Assembly (NCBI GenBank): GCA_030830245.1
Contig: JAURNJ010000320.1
Span: 1 to 6,749 of the forward strand
Length of the DNA stretch: 6,749 bases
Direction of reading: 5' to 3'
From: Novosphingobium sp.
GTDB lineage: Bacteria > Pseudomonadota > Alphaproteobacteria > Sphingomonadales > Sphingomonadaceae
In this document: piece by piece, positions 1 to 5,531 of the stretch
Numbering within the stretch: the stretch's first letter is position 1
Layout: every line of letters begins with the position of its first letter
Translations under genes and position numbers: made by a program
Notes under the pieces: generated by a model
What the model saw: the letters and a program-made list of their open reading frames with translations, nothing else
What the model was told of the DNA's origin: nothing
Databases searched by the model: none

Positions 1-1195
1 CCGGCAGTTCCTCGACCGTCCACGGCAGGCCATGCTCGTTGAGCATCGCCATGAACGGATCGGGGTCCATCTGCTCCATGTTGAACACGCCATCGCCGCG
101 CCAGGCGCCGGTCAGCATCATGGCCGCGCCGATCATCGCCGGAACCCCGGTAGTATAACTCACCGCCTGGTTGCCGGTTTCGGCATAGGCTTCCTCATGA
201 TCGCAGATATTCTTGATGTAGAAAGTCTTCTCACCGCTGCCGTCGAGCGCCTCGCCGGTGGCGATATTGCCGATGTTGGTCTTGCCCTTGGTGGTCGGGC
301 CCAGGCTCGCCGGTTCGGGAAGCACTGCCTTAAGGAACTGGAGGGGAACTATCTCCACGCCGTTGTAGAGCACCGGGTCGATCCGGGTCATGCCCACGTT
401 CTGCAGCACGGTGAGGTGTGTGATATAGGCATCGCCGAAAGTCATCCAGAAGCGCGCGCGCTCCATTTCCGGGATGAACCTGGCGAGGCTTTCCAGCTCC
501 TCGTGATACATCATGTACATGTTCTTGGGCCCGACGCCCTCGAAGTCGAACTCCACCTTCTTTGCCATGGCAGGCGATTCCACGAACTGGCCATTTTCCC
601 AGTGCCGGGCGGGCGCGGTGACCTCGCGGATGTTGATTTCCGGGTTGAAATTGGTGGCAAAAGCCTGACCGTGATCGCCGCCGTTGCAATCGAGAATGTC
701 GAGCGTGCGGATGGTCTTGAGCTTGTGCTTCTTGAGCCACATCGCGAACACGCTGGTGACGCCGGGATCGAAGCCCGAGCCAAGCAGCGCCATCAAGCCT
801 GCCGCCTTGAAGCGGTCGTGATAGGCCCACTGCCAAGAGTATTCGAAGCGCGCCTCGTCCTTCGGCTCGTAGTTCGCGGTATCGAGGTAGTCGACGCCGG
901 CGGCGAGGCAGGCGTCCATGATCGTCAGGTCCTGATAGGGCAGCGCAAGGTTGACCACCAGTTTGGGGCCTATCTGCCTGATCAGCGCCGTCAGGGCGGG
1001 CACGTCTTCGGCATCGATGGCATAGGTCGCGACGCTCTGCCCGGTGCGTTCCTTAACGCTCGCGGCTATCGCCTCGCATTTCGCAACGGTCCGGCTGGCA
1101 AGATGAATCTCGGAGAAAATCCCGGCGTTCATCGCCATCTTGTGGACCGCGACCGAGGAGACGCCGCCCGCGCCGATCACCAGAACCTTGCTCAC
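1..1195 (-). CDS. Saccharopine dehydrogenase family protein, probable carboxynorspermidine dehydrogenase (3' end outside window)
   Basis: Probably the NADPH-dependent cytoplasmic enzyme that condenses a diamine (putrescine or diaminopropane) with aspartate semialdehyde to give carboxyspermidine or carboxynorspermidine, in the alternative polyamine route. 398 residues are visible. An N-terminal Rossmann fold opens with VLVIGAGGVSSVAVHK (residues 4-19); LGSGFDPGVTSVFAMW (138-153) is the Gly-Asp-Pro-Gly signature of the LYS9-like family; DCNGGDHG (169-176), FWMTFGDAYITH (249-260) and a Gly-rich C-terminal helix (350-363) follow. Members are about 400 residues long, so only a few codons should be missing. 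The start is GTG at 1195-1193: it begins the Rossmann strand directly, has GGAG 8 bases upstream, and an in-frame TGA lies a few codons further up with no other usable start between. The gene diverges from the MAPEG gene. The decarboxylase partner (nspC-like) would be expected just beyond the left edge, but this is inference. The family is clear; the choice of carboxynorspermidine over saccharopine as substrate is made from overall resemblance. Confidence 0.88.
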   Translation of the reverse strand, partial: MSKVLVIGAGGVSSVAVHKMAMNAGIFSEIHLASRTVAKCEAIAASVKERTGQSVATYAIDAEDVPALTALIRQIGPKLVVNLALPYQDLTIMDACLAAGVDYLDTANYEPKDEARFEYSWQWAYHDRFKAAGLMALLGSGFDPGVTSVFAMWLKKHKLKTIRTLDILDCNGGDHGQAFATNFNPEINIREVTAPARHWENGQFVESPAMAKKVEFDFEGVGPKNMYMMYHEELESLARFIPEMERARFWMTFGDAYITHLTVLQNVGMTRIDPVLYNGVEIVPLQFLKAVLPEPASLGPTTKGKTNIGNIATGEALDGSGEKTFYIKNICDHEEAYAETGNQAVSYTTGVPAMIGAAMMLTGAWRGDGVFNMEQMDPDPFMAMLNEHGLPWTVEELP

Positions 1196-1203
1196 TATCG
1201 ATA

Positions 1204-1207
1204 CTCC
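1204..1207 (-). promoter_or_regulatory. Ribosome binding site supporting the GTG start at 1195
   Basis: GGAG on the minus strand, 8 bases before the GTG codon. It supports GTG as the true start, since no ATG or other start lies between it and the upstream in-frame stop. Confidence 0.55.
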
Positions 1208-1229
1208 GAACCGTCAAACCGAAGACCCC

Positions 1230-1258
1230 ATATAGTCGCCAGCGTGACAGGCGAAAGA
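1230..1258 (-). promoter_or_regulatory. Candidate promoter for the carboxynorspermidine dehydrogenase gene
   Basis: On the minus strand CTATAT (1235-1230) resembles an alphaproteobacterial -10 box and lies about 35 bases upstream of the GTG start. The -35 region at 17-base spacing reads TCTTTC (1258-1253), a poor match to TTGACA. The position is right but the match is weak. Confidence 0.25.
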
Positions 1259-1330
1259 CCGTTACCGCTTTGACAGCGCAGCCGATCGAGGGCAGGCTGG
1301 GTTTTTGGGCTATCAGGCGGGAAACCGGCA

Positions 1331-1759
1331 ATGGTCGGCATGTCGATTCTGCAATCCGTGGTCGCGCTTGCGGCGTGGACCATGGTCATGTGGTTCTGGC
1401 TTTACGGAACGCGCATACCGGCGCTGAGCGCGGCCAAGGTGAGCCCCGACGACCTCGTGCACGATCCGACCAAGGGCCTCGACGCGGTGCTGCCGCCGCA
1501 GGTCCAGTGGAAAGCGCACAACTACAACCACCTGCACGAAGCGCCGACCGTATTCTATGCGGTGGCGATCACGCTGGCGATCATTGGCCAGGGCGACGGG
1601 CTGAATGCTCAGCTAGGCTGGGCCTATGTCGCGCTGCGGGTCGTCCACTCGCTGATCCAGGCGACGATCAACAAGGTGCAGCTGCGTTTCATGGTTTTCG
1701 CGCTGTCGAGCATCGTGCTGATGGCCCTGGTCGCCCGCGCGGCAATGGCGATGTTCTGA
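1331..1759 (+). CDS. MAPEG family integral membrane protein
   Basis: A 142-residue hydrophobic protein with four probable membrane helices at about residues 5-26, 72-88, 95-113 and 119-141, which is the size and topology of the MAPEG family (membrane-associated proteins in eicosanoid and glutathione metabolism). The loop after helix 1 ends in WKAHNYNHLHEAPTVFYA (60-77), matching the family's N-x-x-E-x-P-x-F type signature, with an Arg-bearing helix (ALRVVHSLIQ, 101-110) after it. Bacterial members are mostly uncharacterised; some have glutathione transferase or peroxidase activity, so a glutathione-linked role in the inner membrane is possible but not shown here. The start at 1331 has AGGCGG at 1315-1320 as a purine-rich ribosome site; a second ATG at 1340 is too far from it to be preferred. 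The glycosyltransferase gene follows after 31 bases and may be cotranscribed. Confidence 0.85.
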   Translation: MVGMSILQSVVALAAWTMVMWFWLYGTRIPALSAAKVSPDDLVHDPTKGLDAVLPPQVQWKAHNYNHLHEAPTVFYAVAITLAIIGQGDGLNAQLGWAYVALRVVHSLIQATINKVQLRFMVFALSSIVLMALVARAAMAMF

Positions 1760-1790
1760 CGAACAAACGGCCCAGGGAGCCGAACCTCAA

Positions 1791-2582
1791 ATGCCTCTGG
1801 CGATGATACCTGGTCAAAGGCTGGCCCGCATTGCATCGATCGCCACAATGCCGAGCCGCATCGAGGGGTTCGAGAGGGTCGTGACCGCGATCCGCCCGCA
1901 GGTGGATCACATGTTCGTCTACCTTGACGGTTTCGGCGACGTACCGGCATTCCTGCCGCATCATCGCAACATCACTATTCGCCGGGCAGAGGAACTCGGC
2001 AACCTTCACGCAAGCAGTCGTTTCCTCTGTCTCCAGGAACTGCGCCAACCCTCGCTGGTCTTCACGATCGACGACGACATCGCCTACCCACCTGACTACA
2101 TAGCGGTTCTGTCAGGCCTGATCGAAAAAGTGCGGGGAAAGGCGCTGATCGGCTTGCACGGTAGGATCTATCTTCCTCCGCATCGCTCCTATGTGACGGA
2201 TGCGATGTGCGTGCATTTCGCAGGTGAGCAGAAGCAGGCTCGGCATGTCCACGAGCTAGGATGCGGTACGCTGGGGTTGCTTTCCACCAGTCTTCCGATA
2301 GATCCGCGAAACTGGCCGCGCACGGACATGGACGACATCTTCATCGCTATCGAAGCGCAGAAACTCGGATTGCCGCGTATTTCGATTCCTCGTCCGCAAG
2401 GCTGGCTGAAGCCTTACGCAGAGAACCAGGAGGACAGTCTCTGGGTCCGGACGCAAAAGGATGACAGGGCCCAAAGCGAGGCAATGCGCACATTGCTCAG
2501 GCTCTATTCCGAGCCAACGAAAATCAGCGCAAAATTTGCCACTCGATCTCGTGAACACCTGAAAGTTCCGATGCCGGGGTGA
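1791..2582 (+). CDS. Putative glycosyltransferase, GT-A-like with DDD motif
   Basis: A 263-residue soluble protein with no signal peptide or membrane segment. It opens with a beta strand and loop typical of GT-A nucleotide-sugar enzymes (IASIATMPSR, residues 14-23), then VYLDGFGDVPAFL (43-55). FTIDDDIAYP (91-100) supplies an Asp triad in the place of the DXD metal/nucleotide-sugar site. LGCGTLGLLS (156-165) and TDMDDIFIAIEAQKLGL (178-194) look like the acceptor-side Gly loop and the late acidic ED/DD motif of inverting GT2-like enzymes. Donor sugar and acceptor cannot be told. ATG at 1791 has AGGGAG at 1774-1779; an alternative ATG at 1803 (residue 5) cannot be excluded. The gene lies 31 bases after the MAPEG gene, and its last 59 bases overlap the convergent PIG-L deacetylase gene. 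Its GC content is lower than that of the flanking genes, and such accessory glycan genes are often horizontally exchanged. Glycosyltransferase is fairly sure; exact family is not. Confidence 0.72.
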   Translation: MPLAMIPGQRLARIASIATMPSRIEGFERVVTAIRPQVDHMFVYLDGFGDVPAFLPHHRNITIRRAEELGNLHASSRFLCLQELRQPSLVFTIDDDIAYPPDYIAVLSGLIEKVRGKALIGLHGRIYLPPHRSYVTDAMCVHFAGEQKQARHVHELGCGTLGLLSTSLPIDPRNWPRTDMDDIFIAIEAQKLGLPRISIPRPQGWLKPYAENQEDSLWVRTQKDDRAQSEAMRTLLRLYSEPTKISAKFATRSREHLKVPMPG

Positions 2583-3246
2583 ACTTCGCGGCTGTGGGTC
2601 GCACCGAATGCTGGCTTGCATAGAGTGCGACATCCGCAAGCTTGCAGTTGGCCTCTTCCGGACTGAGGCGTCGCACCATGCGAGACAATCCGAACCCTTC
2701 GAACACGCGCTTCGCCACCTCCAGGCCATCTGCCCGGTTCCTGGTTACACTGGCGTAAGGAAGGTCCTCATAAAGAAACAGATCGCAGAAGCGACCGATC
2801 CAATCCAGGTTGCGCCGTATCGACAGCAATGTTCCGACATGATCGCGGTGCCTGCCGATGGCCATGGGACAATGGAGCTGAACCCTAGTGCCGGCCACCC
2901 TTCCTTCGAACAGGGTCGAAAGGAGGGGCATCAGCCGGGACGACAGTTCCTGTTCATGCGCCCTCAGGTTGCTCAAATCGAATGGGGAAATCCCCCGGAC
3001 AGGTGGCTCCGACAATCCGAGGTCATACCGGGTCAAACCGGCAAGAGCGGCGAACGCCTCATCCTCCTGCCGGCGAAGGGCGATAACCAGCTCGATCTTC
3101 GCCAACGGTTCTTGAGGCAAAGACAGGTCCGCTTCAGTGTAATTGCTCCGCGTGAATAGATTGATCAGCACGCCACCGTGTTGGCGCGCGGCCGCACTTA
3201 GCGAAAAGCAGATGTCATCATGATGGGGAGAGAGAAAAACGTGCAC
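2524..3246 (-). CDS. PIG-L/LmbE family deacetylase
   Basis: A 240-residue predicted zinc-dependent amidohydrolase of the family that removes N-acetyl groups from GlcNAc-containing substrates (GlcNAc-PI, mycothiol and bacillithiol precursors, glycan intermediates). The N-terminal metal motif is LSPHHDD (residues 5-11), close to the SPHLDD form of the subfamily, with His8 and Asp11 as likely ligand and catalytic residues. RRQEDEAFAALAG (58-70), YDLGLSEPPVRG (74-85), the second metal site GRHRDHVG (131-138, His133 and His136), LYEDLPYA (158-165) and a closing YASQ (209-212) all match the family in order. No signal peptide is seen, so it is cytoplasmic. The start is GTG at 3246-3244, placing the catalytic strand at the N-terminus as usual; only a weak GAGAG about 14 bases upstream is seen, so translation may depend on coupling to the MDR gene that ends 14 bases before it. 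The 3' end overlaps the convergent glycosyltransferase gene by 59 bases. The substrate is unknown. Confidence 0.85.
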   Translation of the reverse strand: MHVFLSPHHDDICFSLSAAARQHGGVLINLFTRSNYTEADLSLPQEPLAKIELVIALRRQEDEAFAALAGLTRYDLGLSEPPVRGISPFDLSNLRAHEQELSSRLMPLLSTLFEGRVAGTRVQLHCPMAIGRHRDHVGTLLSIRRNLDWIGRFCDLFLYEDLPYASVTRNRADGLEVAKRVFEGFGLSRMVRRLSPEEANCKLADVALYASQHSVRPTAAKFTPASELSGVHEIEWQILR

Positions 3247-3260
3247 TGGACCGGGCGCTC

Positions 3261-4319
3261 TCAGCCAGTCGGGTCCGGGCCTAGCTGCACGATCATCTTG
3301 CCCTTGTTGCGGCCTTCCAGCAGGCGCGCGAGGGCATCGGGCGCGTTCTCGAACCCGTCGATCACTTCGATGCGGTACTTCATCCGGCCAGAGGCACTCA
3401 GGGCGCGCAGTTCCTGCTGGAACTGCTCGAACTGATCTTCGTAGTGATCGTAGACGACGAAACCCTCAATCCGCAGGCGCTTGCGCAGCACCGGCCTGAG
3501 CGAGGCTCCGAACGGCAGTTCGGGCGCATTGTATTCGCTCGCCATGCCGCACACCACGATCCGCCCGAAATCGGCCATCCGGTCATAGGCCGCGAGCATC
3601 ACGTCGCCACCCACATTGTCGAAATAGACGTCGATCCCGTCCGGGCAAAGCCGGTCCAGTCTCTGTGCCACGTCCTCAGCGTGGCGGTCGATACAGGCAT
3701 CGAAACCGAGTTCCTCGACCACGAAACGGGAGTTCTCCCCGCTGGCAATACCGATCACGCGCGCGCCGTCCGCCTTGGCCAGTTGCCCGGCAATCATGCC
3801 GATGGCGCCCCCGGCGGCGGAAACCACCACCGTCTCTCCAGGCTTCGCCTTGCCAATGTTGCGCATGCCGCACCAAGCGACAAACCCGTGCTGACCTAGC
3901 AGGCCGAGAGCCTCGCTGGCCTTGGTTTCCAAAGGCAGCTTCACCAGACAATCGCCGGGCACTGCCTGATAGTGCTGCCACCAGCACCCGCCCTGAACGA
4001 GATCGCCCTGTGCAAAGCCGGAATGGCGCGATTCGACCACCTGACCGACAAAACCGCCCATGTATCCCCGCGCCGGGGGTGGCACGCCCGCAATCATCAG
4101 GTCACCGACCGATTGCGTGCCGCCAAGCGGTACCGGCGCACCTTCGGGGCCGGGCAGCTTCCGCCGCATCGAGGGATCGAGCGACATGTAGATGGCGCGG
4201 AACAGCACCTCGCCCTCGCCCGGCACTGGCATCGGCTCTTCGACCAGGACAAAATCCTCACGGCGAGGCAAACCCTCGGGTGCGCGGGCAATGCGCATCG
4301 AAAGGTTGGTTTGCTCCAT
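3261..4319 (-). CDS. NADP-dependent oxidoreductase, zinc-independent MDR family (CurA / prostaglandin reductase-like)
   Basis: A 352-residue cytoplasmic reductase of the medium-chain dehydrogenase/reductase superfamily. Enzymes of this branch (curcumin/alkenal reductase CurA, leukotriene B4 dehydrogenase) use NADPH to reduce the alkene of alpha,beta-unsaturated carbonyls. Visible signatures are SLDPSMR (46-52) in the catalytic domain, the nucleotide-binding loop VVVSAAGGAIGMIAGQLAK (164-182), VYFDNVGG (231-238), GRIVVCGMASEYN (252-264), RIEGFVVYDH (283-292) and the C-terminal GKMIVQL (340-346). The zinc-ligand cysteine cluster of classical alcohol dehydrogenases is absent. Length is typical (340-350). 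ATG at 4319 has a strong AGGAGAGG 6 bases upstream that lies in the last codons of the preceding methyltransferase gene; the next Met (residue 8) lacks this spacing. The gap to the upstream gene is 3 bases, so it is cotranscribed. Physiological substrate unknown; detoxification of reactive enals is a reasonable guess. Confidence 0.92.
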   Translation of the reverse strand: MEQTNLSMRIARAPEGLPRREDFVLVEEPMPVPGEGEVLFRAIYMSLDPSMRRKLPGPEGAPVPLGGTQSVGDLMIAGVPPPARGYMGGFVGQVVESRHSGFAQGDLVQGGCWWQHYQAVPGDCLVKLPLETKASEALGLLGQHGFVAWCGMRNIGKAKPGETVVVSAAGGAIGMIAGQLAKADGARVIGIASGENSRFVVEELGFDACIDRHAEDVAQRLDRLCPDGIDVYFDNVGGDVMLAAYDRMADFGRIVVCGMASEYNAPELPFGASLRPVLRKRLRIEGFVVYDHYEDQFEQFQQELRALSASGRMKYRIEVIDGFENAPDALARLLEGRNKGKMIVQLGPDPTG

Positions 4320-4322
4320 GCC

Positions 4323-5531
4323 TTACCTCTCCTTCGCGAACAGGCTCGCAAGCTCGACATGCGTGGACCAGCGAAACTGGCCGACCGGGCGCAATTCCTC
4401 GAGCCGGTAGCCCCCTTCAACAAGCGTGACCGCATCGCGCGCCCAGCTGGAAGGGTTGCAGCTTATGTAAACGACGCGCGCCACCTGCGAAGCTGCAATC
4501 TGGACCACTTGCTCCCGGGCGCCCGCCCGCGGCGGATCGAGCACGACGCCATCGAACCGATCCAGCTCTTCGGTGCGCAGCGGGTTGCGGAAAAGGTCGC
4601 GGTGCAGCGAATGGACGGGCATTTGCGCCCTGCCCGCAGCCTGCTTGCAGGCGAGATGTGCGCGCTGATCCGCCTCGGCAGCGAGCACCTTGCTCCCCTG
4701 CCGGGCCAGCGCGAATGCGAATGTGCCCAGGCCGGAAAACAGGTCTGCAACAGCGCCTGCGCCCGACAGCCATAGGCACGCCGCATCGGCAAGGGCCTCC
4801 TCTCCGTCAGACGTGGCCTGAAGGAAGGCGCCAGACGGGAAGGCCACTGGTACGCCGGACAGCGTTACCGTGACCGGATCTGGCTCCCACATTGCCTCCG
4901 CGCCGTAGCCTTGATCGAAAGTCAGGCGAGCCAGCCCAACATCGCGGGCAAAATCGAGAAGAGCCTCGGTCGCCTGCAGTCCCTCCACGGGCAGCCCCTT
5001 GATCCCGAGATCGACACCCTGATCGACAAGCGTCATTTCCAGATCGGCGGCAAGCCGCTTGCCCGGCTGGCGAGCCAGCATTTTGCGCAATGGCGCAACC
5101 AGCGCGAACATTTCCGGGCGCATGATGGGGCACTCAGCCATGTCGACAATACGGTGCGAGCCACCCTCACGGAACCCAAGTGCGATGTGGCCACCCATGC
5201 GCGCGGCATGGAGCGTGGCGCGGCGGCGACTGTGCGGGGGTGAGAGATGGGCGGGCGTGACACGCTCCGATTCAAGTCCCTGCCCGCTCGCCGCATTGAC
5301 CACCCGCGAGGAGACGAACCCGGCCAGCGCCTCATCATCGCAATGCTGCAGCTCGCAGCCACCGCAAGCCGAATAGTGGCGGCACTCCGGCTCTGCGCGA
5401 TGTGGGCCGGGCTCGAGCGTCCCATCGTCGCGCAAAACGTCTCCCGGCGCCGCACGGGGGACATGGCGGCCATCGGCGGTAACACCGTCTCCCTTTGCAG
5501 CGATGCGGATGATGCGGGCGGAGTTGCTCAC
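4323..5531 (-). CDS. RlmD/RumA-like RNA (uracil-5-)-methyltransferase
   Basis: A class I SAM-dependent enzyme that methylates C5 of a uridine in RNA (23S rRNA U1939 for RlmD, U747 for RlmC, or tRNA U54 for TrmA; the target here cannot be fixed from sequence). The protein has 402 residues. Cys50, Cys56 and Cys59 in CRHYSACGGCELQH (50-63) plus Cys134 in AECPIM (132-137) match the four ligands of the RlmD 4Fe-4S cluster. FPSGAFLQA (231-239) precedes the Rossmann fold; DLFSGLGTFAFALA (263-276) is SAM motif I, AAEAD (284-288) motif II, VVLDPPRAGA (329-338) motif IV, and ISCNPSSWARD (356-366) carries catalytic nucleophile Cys358; HVELASLF (391-398) supplies the base Glu393. The N-terminal TRAM-like segment is short (about 35 residues). 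The start is GTG 5531-5529, overlapping the nnr stop as GTGA; a longer same-frame extension to 6053 lies over nnr and has no family similarity, so it is rejected. Translation is probably coupled to nnr. Confidence 0.93.
   Translation of the reverse strand: MSNSARIIRIAAKGDGVTADGRHVPRAAPGDVLRDDGTLEPGPHRAEPECRHYSACGGCELQHCDDEALAGFVSSRVVNAASGQGLESERVTPAHLSPPHSRRRATLHAARMGGHIALGFREGGSHRIVDMAECPIMRPEMFALVAPLRKMLARQPGKRLAADLEMTLVDQGVDLGIKGLPVEGLQATEALLDFARDVGLARLTFDQGYGAEAMWEPDPVTVTLSGVPVAFPSGAFLQATSDGEEALADAACLWLSGAGAVADLFSGLGTFAFALARQGSKVLAAEADQRAHLACKQAAGRAQMPVHSLHRDLFRNPLRTEELDRFDGVVLDPPRAGAREQVVQIAASQVARVVYISCNPSSWARDAVTLVEGGYRLEELRPVGQFRWSTHVELASLFAKER
4326..4333 (-). promoter_or_regulatory. 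Strong ribosome binding site inside the end of the upstream methyltransferase gene
   Basis: AGGAGAGG on the minus strand, 6 bases before the ATG at 4319. It forms part of the Lys-Glu-Arg codons just before the TAA (4325-4323) of the RNA methyltransferase. It decides the start of the MDR reductase and lets terminating ribosomes hand over to it. Confidence 0.75.

Larger units (their letters stand above)
1196..1330. other. Divergent intergenic spacer between the polyamine gene and the MAPEG gene
   Basis: This 135-base spacer is the only intergenic region of useful length in the window and must hold the promoters for both divergent genes. It contains a CTATAT-like box reading left (1235-1230), a TTGACA reading right (1270-1275) without a good -10 at normal spacing, and a short T-run (1302-1306). 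I see no convincing hairpin terminator, operator palindrome or riboswitch. Confidence 0.6.

Noticed and set aside
32..1273. 413-codon open frame on the plus strand opposite the dehydrogenase gene
   Set aside because: Its translation has no recognisable motif and is rich in His, Arg and Gly; the opposite strand encodes a clear family protein throughout. It is an antisense shadow of GC-rich codons.
1270..1275. Perfect TTGACA as a -35 box for the MAPEG gene
   Set aside because: At 16-18 base spacing the sequence is GCAGGC/CAGGCT/AGGCTG, none of which resembles a -10 box, so I do not call a promoter.
1270..1806. 178-codon plus-strand frame overlapping the MAPEG gene
   Set aside because: Out of frame with the MAPEG protein, Arg-rich and motif-free; the MAPEG frame has membrane helices and a ribosome site.
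2608..3159. 183-codon plus-strand frame that could be read as a third gene after the glycosyltransferase
   Set aside because: It is opposite the PIG-L deacetylase, whose motifs are all in order, and it has no recognisable motif of its own.
3665..4429. 254-codon plus-strand open frame over the MDR reductase gene
   Set aside because: Composition is Arg/Pro-rich without motifs, and the minus-strand reading gives a complete MDR protein.
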